Assembly: GCA_963281155.1 (NCBI GenBank)
Contig: CAUJLY010000006.1
Span: 7,812,001-7,876,000, forward strand
DNA length: 64,000 bases
Direction of reading: 5' to 3'
Origin: Rhabditophanes sp. KR3021
Lineage: Eukaryota > Nematoda > Chromadorea > Rhabditida > Alloionematidae
Shown here piece after piece: positions 1 through 9,932 of the stretch. The notes below the pieces were generated by a model. That model saw only the letters and a program-made list of their open reading frames with translations, was not told the DNA's origin and did no database searches. Each line of letters begins with the position of its first letter. Positions within the stretch are counted from its first letter, which is position 1. The translations under genes were made by a program, and so were the position numbers.

Positions 1-525
1 AACACCACCACTAATGTTACTTGTAGTGGTTGCTTTCAATTCAATGGGTTGAGATGCATTTAGGTAGAAGTTCAACGAAACTCCATATCTAATTTTTGCT
101 GAATCTTTTTCCGTCAACGTGAACACAAACGTGGAGATGTCTTTGCGGTGCTGCCATTTTCGACGTGAAACTAAATCCAGAAAAAGAGTGTAAGAGGTGT
201 GTGAGTAATTTACTTAGCAATATATTTAATATATTTAAATGTTGTAAAAAGAGTATGGAGTCTAACAATATCTCGACTTACCTAGTGTAATACATCCCTC
301 TGGTTGGCAAAAACAAGTGACATCAGTTGGTAATACAAAATCTTTATGATCTTCGCTAGGATATCTGCGCAGAAGACTTGAATTTGAAGTGAAAACGTGA
401 TTTTGTTGTTGTTGAGCGAAGGCTGTCAACAAAGGTTGCGACTCAAATCTGGCATTGTCTCGACGACCCACCAAAACTATATAATCCAACAATCTTGGAC
501 ACAATTCTCTTCCTTTTTCATCCAT
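1..525 (-). CDS. aex-3: MADD / AEX-3-type Rab3 guanine-nucleotide exchange factor, 5' part
   Basis: N-terminal part of a DENN-domain Rab3 GEF. In animals this family activates Rab3/Rab27 on synaptic vesicles and also binds death-domain receptors (family knowledge). Seen here: exon 1 is 525..282 and starts MDEKGRELCPRLLDY, followed by LLRRYPSEDHKDF and CFCQPEGC, which is the upstream-DENN signature of MADD. A consensus donor (gtaagt) follows at 281. A 111 bp intron ends in tttag, and exon 2 (170..1) continues in frame (codon split G|TT) through FVFTLTEKDS and IRYGVSLNFY, as in MADD. The gene runs off the left edge, so the rest of the DENN and death domains is outside the window. The start is supported by conservation right from the first methionine and by a splice acceptor (ttctattttag) 17 bases upstream, consistent with trans-splicing. 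Identity is firm; orthology to aex-3 is inferred. Confidence 0.92.
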
Positions 526-2305
526 TATTCGATTTGCATAACTAAAATAGAATAACAGATGACAATTTTATGGATAAATTTGAATATAAACACGTAATAT
601 CGAGAAACAACTACGGAAATGCGTATGATTTTGTATGTGCAATCAGCTTGAGGCAGTGCTTAGCGCATACGTGTAATATTTTCAGTATTAATCTTGTTCA
701 ATAAGAGTTTTGTTCAATATGAATATAGTTTAGTGTGAAGTTGTTTAATGCGAATATTGTCCTTAGCTTATTGATAAAAGGATCTAAGTATATTTAGCAA
801 TCAATTTATTTCCTTATTATCTAAAATTAGAATTGTACTAATATGGAGATTGAACTTTTGTCTTTTTAATGTTGAATTAGTTAAAAATTTGTTAGAAATT
901 GAGATAAGCAAGTATTTTGGAACGAAACAATACTTCAAAAGCCTTCTTATCAGCATCAAAAATAAAAAGACAATAAAAAATTAATAAATCGCATTCTATG
1001 AGCGATAAAGGATGCGTGGAATGTGCACACATATGAATATGTGCATACAAATTAAGCATACAATTTTTGTTGGTAGTTTACATGTGTTATCATAATACAT
1101 CCCCAACCATTTAAAAGGCTTAAATTGAAAAAGTTGCATCCAAATTTGAATGTATATGTACATTTTAGTTTGGTCGCTAGGCCCTGCCGCTAATTCAAAA
1201 TAAACGGTTACAAGAACTGAATGTATTTTGTATATGGATATTTTTAGACTACCCTTCTGCTACCACAAGGCTTTCCTCTTTATGTGACGCTTACCCGTAG
1301 TCAAGAACGGGCAAACGTAGCGTCAAGAAAAGATGAATGAATGTAGATATATGACTGAATGGAATGAAAGACGTTTGAAATACTCTTACCAGAGTTTGCT
1401 ATATGCTTTTACATACATGCCAAAAATATGTATTATTTTTGCGCCCGTCTGCGTCATGCATACATTGGGATTTTTAGATTATATATCTACTTGTTTCGAG
1501 CACACATATAAATATTGTGTATAAATAAAAATATACTTCTAAAATACCAAAAATAGTTCGCTTTTTCCGCTATAAGAAACGATATATGTATTATTTTAGA
1601 TGGGTATATACAAATATGCATTCTTATCATTATTCAAATTTGTACTCAAATTCACGTTTTTTCTAGCTTTTCCGAAAAATGCAAATATATTACTACTATT
1701 ACAGACAAATATATACTCGGTTCTTGCCATTTTTCTATTATTTGTCTGATGGCTTCCAAAAATACATAAATGTCGAAGGCGAATCATGAGGTCTTAAATG
1801 AATTGTGATAGTAGTAGATACATATGAAAGATTACAATATGTCTAAACTTCTTTGCTTGGTAAGAAGATGAGAAGACATTGACAAAAATTGATGTGCATG
1901 TGATGAGGACAAAAAATGATATTGAAATAAATATATTCAGACAATGATAATATACTTCATAAAGTAATTATTACTAATCCTTTGCCACACAACCATCATC
2001 ATATCCTCTCTTTTGGAAATGAAGTTTATTTGCATGTGTACATATATTTATTATATCTAAGGATAAACAAATATATTTGGCTTTTGATATTCACAGTAAA
2101 CAATGTATTTTTGATGTAATTAGAAATGAATTAGTTTGACTAGTTTTTTATTGAGAAAATGGATAAAAGATAGAAATTTAAAAAATAACTTCTGTATTTT
2201 ATATAATGTAATATAGTCAAGTAACAATTGTATATGTGTTGGGATATATGAAGGAAATGTCAATAATTCAAGACAAAGCTAAAGGAGAGAATAACATTTT
2301 TGATA
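526..2305. other. intergenic region, no convincing gene
   Basis: AT-rich upstream region of the MADD gene and downstream region of the coiled-coil gene. Short open frames of about 63 codons at 1333-1524 (+) and 1596-1787 (-) have no splice context or recognisable content and are treated as chance. The only structured element seen is the inverted repeat at 1286-1324. Confidence 0.6.
1286..1324. repeat. imperfect inverted repeat, possible hairpin
   Basis: GACGCT at 1286-1291 pairs with AGCGTC at 1319-1324, and CCCGT at 1294-1298 pairs with ACGGG at 1307-1311. The inner loop is 8 bases and the bulge is asymmetric (2 against 7 bases). The block is richer in G+C than its surroundings. It has no tRNA-like T-arm. 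Function unknown. Confidence 0.4.
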
Positions 2306-3700
2306 TTACAAATTGAGGGCTGGATCACTGGAACTTCTTTTGGAAACTAACAAATTAAGTGTGTTGCTTTCTTTTTGGCAATTATTAAACAAATTGGGTT
2401 GAATAGTTTCTTTCTGAGAATTATTAAACATATTGTGTAGGATAGTTTCTTTTTGACAATTATTAAACATATTATGTTGAATGGTTTCTTTCGGAGAATT
2501 ATTAAACAAATTATGTTGATTGGTTTCTTTTGGAGAATTACCAAACAAATTACGTTGATGGATCTCTTTTGGGGAATTATTAAAGATCTTGTTAAATTGC
2601 ACTTGCTGTGACCTATGATCATTTGAAATATGAGGGAATGGTGGATGCATGATGAAGTGATTTGGGACCAAATGTGGATTATCATTTAACGTTAACAAAC
2701 TGGCATTGTGAGTAATTTGCCTTTCTGAAATTGCATCTTCATCTAGACTTCCATTGTCTTCATTATAATTGTCGTTATCGATTCTGAAATTCTTCGACTC
2801 ATCCTTTTCATCATCCTCAATAAGTGTTTGTATAAGAGATGGCATCAGTGGATTATTGTGGAAAGGTAATGGATTTGGAATGTGAGACAAAGATTCCCCT
2901 GCAAATCCAAAAGGATTTAATCCCGTTGTTGATGTTGTAGGAAGGACATTCTTATGGAAGAAAGGTTGTTGTTGTTGATTCATTAGAAATTGGTTGAAGG
3001 TGGTTGTGGCACCAAATGGTCCTAGTTGAGGTGCTACTTTTAATTCCAAGCTCTGGAGTTTTAATTCCATTTGTTTGCGATTATTTTCAAGCTCATTTAT
3101 TTTAATTAAATATTGCTTTTCGTTTCTTTTACTTGTGCTCTTAAGCTCATTGTAGATATTTCTCATATATCTGCGTTCTTCCAAAGCTTCCTTGTACTTA
3201 TTTTGGTATTTGAAAATAACACCTTCTAAGTCTTTAATCCGTTTTTCAGCTCTGGGGAGATTCTTTTCCTCAATATCGGAATCTTCGATGTCCTCGTTAT
3301 AGCTTCTACGACGATAGTCAGAATCATGTGAAGGATCACCACTTCCATACTCAGATGTCTCATGGATTGTCTTGTAATAGTGATTACGCCGTGAGGATCG
3401 TTTTGGATTGTGATACTCAGACTCATAAGACTTATCCAAACGACTCTTATGCTTGGATGGATTTTCGTAATAATTGGGACCTGCTGGTAGTGACCTTGGG
3501 CCAGGTCTGTACTTACTGCCTTTCTTCCCAGTGTTATATGCAGATGTTTCATTTATGTACTGCTGATTATCTTTTAATGATGGGTTTCTAGAGTCAAAGC
3601 GACAGGAACGACTTCTATCAAATTCAGAGGGGCCTTCGTCATTTTCCTTATTTGAGCCTTGCTTTTTGAAATTGAACAAATGTTTAAAAAAGCCAGACAT
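2306..3700 (-). CDS. unrecognised coiled-coil protein with a C-terminal 13-residue tandem repeat
   Basis: Single-exon gene for a 464-residue protein that I do not recognise. The frame stays open upstream to 3865, but I start it at MSGFFKHLFNFKK (3700) because a strong splice acceptor (tttttgcag) ends at 3722 and the sequence before it is pyrimidine-rich and intron-like. Residues about 1-150 are polar, rich in Arg, Ser and Tyr. Residues about 150-235 are a charged heptad-like coiled coil (RAEKRIKDLEGVIFKYQNKY and onward). Then comes a Pro/Asn/Phe-rich stretch with a four-Gln run and an acidic patch. The last 90 or so residues are built from repeats of the type NLFNNSPKETIQH. It ends SKRSSSDPALNL. 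No membrane segment or signal peptide is seen in the chosen model. It is probably a cytoplasmic or nuclear structural protein, but the function is unknown. Confidence 0.7.
   Translation of the reverse strand: MSGFFKHLFNFKKQGSNKENDEGPSEFDRSRSCRFDSRNPSLKDNQQYINETSAYNTGKKGSKYRPGPRSLPAGPNYYENPSKHKSRLDKSYESEYHNPKRSSRRNHYYKTIHETSEYGSGDPSHDSDYRRRSYNEDIEDSDIEEKNLPRAEKRIKDLEGVIFKYQNKYKEALEERRYMRNIYNELKSTSKRNEKQYLIKINELENNRKQMELKLQSLELKVAPQLGPFGATTTFNQFLMNQQQQPFFHKNVLPTTSTTGLNPFGFAGESLSHIPNPLPFHNNPLMPSLIQTLIEDDEKDESKNFRIDNDNYNEDNGSLDEDAISERQITHNASLLTLNDNPHLVPNHFIMHPPFPHISNDHRSQQVQFNKIFNNSPKEIHQRNLFGNSPKETNQHNLFNNSPKETIQHNMFNNCQKETILHNMFNNSQKETIQPNLFNNCQKESNTLNLLVSKRSSSDPALNL
2341..2590 (-). repeat. 39-bp in-frame tandem repeat (about 6 units)
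   Basis: Exact 39-base periodicity: units begin at 2380, 2419, 2458, 2497, 2536 and 2575, with a diverged unit before the first. Each unit encodes a 13-residue block of the form N-[LM]-F-N-N-[SC]-[PQ]-K-E-T-[IN]-[QL]-[HP]. Units differ at several bases but stay in frame, which suggests selection on the protein. Confidence 0.85.
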
Positions 3701-5202
3701 AATAATTGGTGCTGATAAAACCTGCAAAAACAACATTAATAAGGACATCCAAAAAATGCTAAATATAATACATGTGGATATTAAATTGGCGAAGCAATGG
3801 AAAGAAATGACTGACTTATTAGTTAAAAATAATACCATTCTACGAAAGCACATTTGAAAAGGCATTTTTGCCTATAACTATTATGGGTTGTTTAATTAGT
3901 ATCTACGTATATCGTTACATTCAGTTGGTGTAAAAAATTTAACAATCACCTATTAAATTGAATGAGGCCACAAAATCGTACCAACAAATAGTTGCTAATT
4001 GAAGGTTATTTGGAGCAAATTAGGGGGAGCTAAATAATACATGTAATATATTTTGGGAGCAGATACATAAGTATATGTTTGACTTAAAATAATTGAGGTA
4101 GACTCAATTTAAAGGGTTTATTTATAATGAAACAAAGTTGCATTTCCGAAAATATTTTATTTTTAAAAATGGTGGTGAACTATAAAAGGGATATTAGGGA
4201 GGAAGTCGTATTAATTAACGATTAAATATTTACTCATAAAGATATATTAACAGAAACACATCCACGCATAAAAGAACTTGTGAACGATGCAATGGCCTGC
4301 CGTTTAAACAATCTTTAGACATTGTTAATAAAAGAATTTTGTGATTAGATAGAGCTATTTGTATACTTATTACGACTGTTTTTTAGATTATACTATCGAA
4401 AGATCTCCAACATATGTAAAGTACAATGCATTGGCTTTAACAAACCTGACCATTTAAATAATATCAACTAATAAAGCACAACTGACGTATGAAGAGTATG
4501 ACGCATATGCATTTCTTTAGCACAAGTAAGGTTCGGTAAGGATAATTTGTCCCGCGCATAAACGTCGCCAAGATATATTAGTATAAAAATGTGCATTGGA
4601 CGCAGATCGACGCATACACGTAAAAGTAATAACATAAATATATAAAAATATTTTTATTCTATGATATAGAAGTTAAGCGGTTAATTTAAATAAAGAAAAT
4701 TCGCGCTCCGCTTTCATTTTGGATCGAGCCACAATGTCAAACATAATGTATATGAAAGAAATGCCGACTGTTTGTTAAGTTTTTCGGTCTCATTCGTTTG
4801 ATTGCAGGCAGTTGAGGCGATTATATCAAAGAAAAACCCGCTATAAGTGTCAATTTGCGTAAAGAAAATAACCGACTTAGAGTAGTAGATCTTTTGTAAA
4901 AGGTTTGAAAAGGATGATGCATTGGAGTTTGGATAGAGAGGTATTAACAACATTTTATTAAATTTCAAATTTTACAGCACCTTGTTAATCATTTTAAAGT
5001 GAGTTTCCGATAATGATGATATCTTTAGTGACAATACAACGATAAGAAAGTGATGTACTAATATAATATTTTTATTATGGACCAAATATAATCAATTGTA
5101 TATAATTTTTTGCTGAACTTTCAATTCATTAGCTAAACGACTAAATATTATTAATTTGATTCAAATTTTTTTATTACATTAAATCTTAAGACATTAGTAT
5201 AA
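3701..5202. other. intergenic region between divergent genes
   Basis: Contains the splice acceptor region upstream of the coiled-coil gene and about 1.3 kb of AT-rich DNA. A TATAAAAGG string occurs at 4181-4189 but lies 1 kb from the next start codon. An open frame at 4714-4968 (-) has no supporting features. Nothing else is seen. Confidence 0.5.
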
Positions 5203-5541
5203 ATGGCCACCCAAAATCGAATAATAACGCAGTAAGTATTCTCTGATATCCTTAAAATAAAATTTAAACCATTAAGGACAGCGGGAGACAAAACGTTGTC
5301 AATTACGATTGATGAAGAAAAACCTCTACACGATAATCATGAAATGTGGGATGAGGAGTTAGACGATCAAGAAGAAAATGATTCCTTTGATTCGTGGTGT
5401 TTCGTGTTGCCGTGTTGCATGGACGACGATGAGTCCGAGGAATTCGGCCATCAAGTTTCAGTATTCATGGTTGGACTAGTAGCCTTTGCTACTTTCTTTT
5501 GTGTAACTCTTATTTTGATTCTTGTATTTTTATTGGGATAA
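5203..5541 (+). CDS. small acidic tail-anchored membrane protein (unrecognised)
   Basis: Two-exon gene for a 97-residue protein. Exon 1 is 5203..5231 (MATQNRIITQ, last codon split CA|G). A 45 bp intron (gtaagt ... ttaag) follows, then exon 2 is 5277..5541. The continuous frame of exon 2 has no ATG until well inside, so the spliced start is needed. Layout: a short basic start, an acidic middle (WDEELDDQEENDSFDSW), a Cys-containing stretch (VLPCCMDDDESEEFG), and a single hydrophobic segment of about 25 residues at the extreme C terminus ending LILILVFLLG. This is a tail-anchored or type II-like topology with most of the protein cytosolic. I do not recognise a family; it may be nematode-specific. 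An AATAAA occurs about 45 bases after the stop. Confidence 0.7.
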
Positions 5542-6274
5542 ATTTATATTTATCAGTGCATATCAACGGTGTCGGCAAAGTTCAAATAAAATATCGCAGT
5601 TACACTCTCTCCAAAACTACTTTTTTGCCTTTTACTCGCCGATTTATATAAACAAATTAAGATAGATTATAATGATAATTTGGTTATACAGTTTAAATTA
5701 TAGGTAACAAAAGACTCTACCTACCATTCCATTTTCTTTGATCTAATCTTCCCCTTAATTTCAAATAAAGCATGTATAAGATGTGTAAATAACTAAGTAA
5801 AAGTAACCGTTTATAGGTGGGTATGTACGTTTGGTACATTTGATACCACAACTAATTAAATTAAGCTGGTCAGTTACCATGCATAAATTGGTTTATTACA
5901 AGAAAAAGCCAAAATGTAACACGATATAACCACATTTAATTTAATAGTCTTCATACATACTTGGAAGTATAAAAAGGTACCGGATAGTATTAAATAATTA
6001 AACAACTAAATAGTTAAAAGAGTTACCTATTTACAATTGACTATCCACAATTCATTGCATAAATCATAAAAATAAATGTTTTCAACGTTAAACTTAGAAA
6101 TCAAGTTAATCATAAGATTTGAATGTAAATACAGGTGATAAAAAATCCATACAGGGTTATTCGACAACGTTTATGATGCGCTAACCTTGATTTCTAATTT
6201 TGAAAAGACATTTAAATAGAATTTGTCTCCTTAAAATTCATTTAACTACACATTACTACTGATTCTACTTAACT
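5542..6274. other. intergenic region upstream of urocanase
   Basis: AT-rich spacer. A TATAAAAAGG string lies at 5968-5977, about 300 bases before the urocanase ATG, and one TGATAA GATA-type site lies near 6136. GATA sites are typical of intestinal genes in nematodes, but one site alone is weak evidence. Confidence 0.4.
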
Positions 6275-8364
6275 ATGGTATCAATTGATTTTGACTTGAA
6301 GAGCCTTATTTACGATGAAATCCTTCAAAAGTTGCCTGAATATCCTACTGACTTTTTAGGAAACCAGAAATGTCCTCGTGCACCCATCAAAAAGTTAGAA
6401 CTTAGTTTATCTGAGAAAAAGTTGGCTATTAAAAATATGCTGAGATATATTCCTATCATCCATCACAACAAGATGGCCAAAGAGTTTGCAAGTGAATTGA
6501 CAACATATGGCCATATTTATGCCTTCCGATACATGCCACCTTACTTTTTAAAGGCACCTTCAATAAGCGACATTCCCGTAGAGAATAAAGAAGCCGCCTC
6601 AATCATCTTGATGATACTTAACAATCTCGACCCCGATGTTGCGCAATTTCCAAAAGAACTCGTCACTTATGGAGGGAATGGACAGGTATTTTCAAATTGG
6701 ATACAATTTCGTCTGACAATCAAATATTTGAGTGCAATGAGTGAGGTTCAGACATTGTCTTTGTATTCAGGTCATCCAATGGGTGTATTTCCTTCCCACG
6801 AAAAAGCTCCGAGAGTCGTTATTACTAATGGCATGGTAAATCAATTTTCCTAGAAATTGACTTGACATACATTTTTTTATAGATGATACCAAACTACTCA
6901 ACAAAGGAATTGTATCAAAAATATTTCGCTTTGGGAGTTACTCAGTACGGACAAATGACAGCTGGAAGTTTTTGTTACATCGGGCCACAGGGGATTGTTC
7001 ACGGGACCACGATTACGGTTTTAAATGCTGGCAGAAGATATCTTGGATCTCATGATTTAAGTGGAAAAGTATTCGTTACAGCCGGATTAGGTGGAATGTC
7101 AGGAGCACAAGCGAAGGCCGCTGTTATTTGTGGATGTGTTGGAGTTATTGCTGAAATAAATCCTTATGCTTTAAAGAAAAGACATGCCCAAGGATGGTTG
7201 GATATTTATAGTGACGATCTAGACACGATTGTTAAATACATCAAACAATATAGGGCCAATAAAAAAGCAATAAGCATTGGTTATTTAGGAAATGTAGTTG
7301 ATTTGTGGGAAAGATTATCGGAAGAAAAAGAACATTTAGTAGATTTAGGCTCAGATCAAACTTCATGTCACAATCCATTTTATGGAGGCTATTATCCGGT
7401 CGGATATACAGTTGACGAAGCTGACAAAATAATGACTGAAGATAATGGCCAATTCCAGCAATTGGTTAAACAAAGTTTGGTCAGACATATTACGGCCGTT
7501 AAAAAGTTAACTGACAGAGGAATGAGCTTCTGGGATTATGGTAATGCTTTGCTTGTTGAATGTCATAGAGCAGGGGCAGATGTTGTTAAGGCAGGGTGCG
7601 ATGACGGAAAAACATTTATTTTCCCTTCTTATATGCAAGATATCATGGGGGACATTTTTTCAATGGGCTTTGGACCATTTAGATGGGTTTGTACCTCTGG
7701 TCTTGAATCTGACCTCGAAAAGACGGACCAAATTGCCAAAAAGGTTTTGACAAAAATTATGGATGAAGGAAAGTTGCCTCAAAACGTTTATCAACAATAT
7801 GAAGACAACATTCAATGGATTACTAATGCAGGAGAGCATAAATTAGTCGTTGGGTCACAAGCACGAATTTTGTATGCTGATCAAGAAGGGAGAACCGCAT
7901 TGGCGATTGCTTTCAATAAGGCTATTTCAAGTGGCGAAATAAGAGCACCAGTAGTCTTAAGCAGAGATCATCATGATGTCAGTGGCACAGATTCTCCATT
8001 CCGTGAAACTTCAAACATTACCGATGGGTCAGCTTTTACTGCTGATATGGCCGTCCAAAATGTTATTGGAGATGCCATGAGAGGAGCTTCGTGGGTTTCA
8101 ATTCACAATGGTGGAGGTGTTGGATGGGGTGATGTTATAAACGGAGGGTTTGGCCTGGTTTTAGATGGCTCTACCACTTGTGAAGATCGCGCCAAATTGA
8201 TGTTGTTCTGGGATGTTTCAAATGGTGTTGCAAGAAGGTCTTGGTCCGGAAACTGCAATGCTAGAGATACAATCATAAGAACAATGGAAAATCATCCAAA
8301 TTTAACAGTTACAGTTCCAAATGTTGTTGATGATGAAACAATTTTAGATAATCTGTTTGATTAA
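6275..8364 (+). CDS. UROC1: urocanate hydratase (urocanase)
   Basis: Catalyses urocanate + water to imidazolonepropionate, the second step of histidine breakdown, in the cytosol, using NAD+ as an electrophilic cofactor (family knowledge). Exon 1 is 6275..6835 and exon 2 is 6883..8364, separated by a 47 bp phase-0 intron (gtaaat ... tttatag). Joined, it gives 680 residues, the size of animal urocanases (about 676). Diagnostic segments: YGGNGQVFSNW and MGVFPSHEKAPRVV in exon 1; MTAGSFCYIGPQGIVHGT, the glycine-rich NAD-binding GLGGMSGAQAKAA, RDHHDVSGTDSPFRET and HNGGGVGWGDVINGG in exon 2. No domain is missing and the frame is clean. It has no neighbouring histidine-catabolism gene here. The product call is firm. 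Confidence 0.97.
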
Positions 8365-8449
8365 TGCTCCATTTATGACATTTCTTATTCATTTTACAAA
8401 CATGTATATTTCTACCCCATAAAAGTTAAATGTCCTTATAAAGTATACT

Positions 8450-8455
8450 AATAAA
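8450..8455 (+). terminator. poly(A) signal of urocanase
   Basis: AATAAA, 86 bases after the urocanase stop codon, in a short AT-rich 3' UTR. Confidence 0.6.
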
Positions 8456-9024
8456 AGAATGATTCATGCGAATTTACCCCATTTTCCTATATTTAGCACA
8501 CATATGATATTTACCGTGAAACTTAGAAATATCTTTACCTCAAACATCACAAGACGTACAAGGTTAAAGAAAACGGTTCGTTGATGTTACCTTTCTTGTG
8601 AATAACACTATAAACACATAAAAATGTGAGCACATGTAAGTACAAGCATTTCGAAGATGAGGCTCAAACAAATCGTACAATTTGAACAATCTGAGCAATC
8701 TACACAATTTAATGTGTTGAATATATTATACCTTCAATAACAAGCAATTACCTGTTTGCGTAGTATTATATTAGTACAAAGCTTTAACCTATTATATACA
8801 CAATATCTTTAAAGAAAGAAAACTTTTTGTAATAATGATAATACTTTAAAAACACAATACATCTCTATTGATACTTGTTAAGGGCTATCTATCTTTTAAG
8901 TTAAAATTAAACAAAAAAATAACATTTCTACCTTCACAAAATAGGTAACATATAGGGGTGTTTATCTTATCAAGGCGAAAAGTATGATATGTGGACTGAT
9001 GAGTAATAATATTATTGAAGGGAC

Positions 9025-9033
9025 TATAAAAGG
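9025..9033 (+). promoter_or_regulatory. TATA box of the Gly-repeat secreted protein gene
   Basis: TATAAAAGG, a near-ideal TATA box, 93 bases before the ATG at 9126. A start of transcription about 30 bases downstream would leave a 5' UTR of about 65 bases. Confidence 0.55.
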
Positions 9034-9125
9034 AAATTAAGACATCCAATCTGGTATAATTTTTATTCTGTGTTTCACTGCACCTACCATTTATATTTAT
9101 CAATTTATATAATCGTCAATTGAAT

Positions 9126-9932
9126 ATGAGCTTTATCAATATTAGCTTACTTTTGGTTCTGGCTTTTGCTAGTTTTGGGCATTCCGTCCATGAGTGCTAT
9201 ACTTGCGATGGCTTGTGTGATTGTTTGTCACCAAAAATAAATTTGTGTCCACCAAGTACCAAATGTTATTCAATCCTAGATAAGGACAATGGGAAAGGTT
9301 TGTTTTAATCAATTTATTCTTAATTATGATTATCAATTTCAGTCATGAGAATGGGATGCTCAGTCAGTTGTGAAGTTTTACACAAAGGGCAGGATCAATG
9401 TAAGGATTGTATGGGGGATATTTGCTCTCCACTTGCAGTTGGATCAACTGCCGATTTTAGCAATTGTCGAAAGATGGGATTCATCACTGGTTTTGAAGAA
9501 ATGAAAGATCATTTAAATAATGAATTGTCTAGAACCCCAAGAGATCAAGGTATCGGAAGTGGAGCCTCATTCAACTCCCCAGGAATTGGCGGAGGAGCTC
9601 AAGTCGGAAATCCAAGTATTGGAAATGGAGCTGGATACCAAGGAAATGGAGCTGATTCATTTGGAAATGGAGGAATCGGTAACGGAGCTAATCCATCTTA
9701 TCAAGGGAATAGTGGGATAGGCAATGGTGCTGATCCATTTGGAAATGGAGGAATCGGTTATGGAAGCAGAGTCACTGCTAGAGACATTGGATCTGGTGTT
9801 AATGCTCCTGGTAGTGGAATCGGTAATGGAGCTGTTCCTTACCACCACCGTAACTCCGCCACACTTGAAAAGTCATCAAACATCTTTATTACATTATCCT
9901 TCGTTGTGGCTGCTATTTTTTATGGATTTTAA
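9126..9932 (+). CDS. secreted cysteine-rich protein with Gly repeats and probable GPI signal
   Basis: Two exons, 9126..9297 and 9343..9932, split by a 45 bp intron (gtttgt ... tttcag) in phase 1, giving 253 residues. Residues 1-22 are a signal peptide (MSFINISLLLVLAFASFG). A cysteine-rich domain follows: CYTCDGLCDCL, then KCYSIL, GCSVSCEV, QCKDCMGDICSP and NCRKMGF. This resembles Ly6/three-finger or related small extracellular folds found in nematode surface proteins, but the spacing does not match one family cleanly. Residues about 145-225 are Gly/Asn-rich repeats around IGNGA and GNGGIGNGA. The C-terminal hydrophobic tail (SSNIFITLSFVVAAIFYGF), preceded by small residues, looks like a GPI-attachment signal. 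It is inferred to be a cell-surface or cuticle-associated protein. Earlier upstream codons in frame are not ATG. Function unknown. Confidence 0.75.
9550..9840 (+). repeat. degenerate Gly-Asn coding repeat
   Basis: In-frame units around the peptide GIGNGA with spacer DPFGN or NPSYQGN. At DNA level the string ggaaatggaggaatcggt recurs with small changes. It lies within exon 2 of the secreted protein. Confidence 0.7.

Larger units (their letters stand above)
8365..9125. other. spacer between urocanase and the Gly-repeat gene
   Basis: Holds the urocanase 3' UTR and the promoter of the next gene. A frame open at 8885-9103 (-) overlaps the promoter and has no splice or family support, so it is not called. 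Confidence 0.5.

Noticed and set aside
3328..3591. Plus-strand frame opposite the coiled-coil gene
   Set aside because: Shadow of a real coding strand.
3698..3865. Upstream extension of the coiled-coil protein with a hydrophobic N terminus
   Set aside because: A strong acceptor (tttttgcag) lies between it and MSGFF, and the extension is pyrimidine-rich, intron-like sequence.
4714..4968. 84-codon frame on the minus strand
   Set aside because: No start context, splice logic or recognisable composition; typical of AT-rich spacer.
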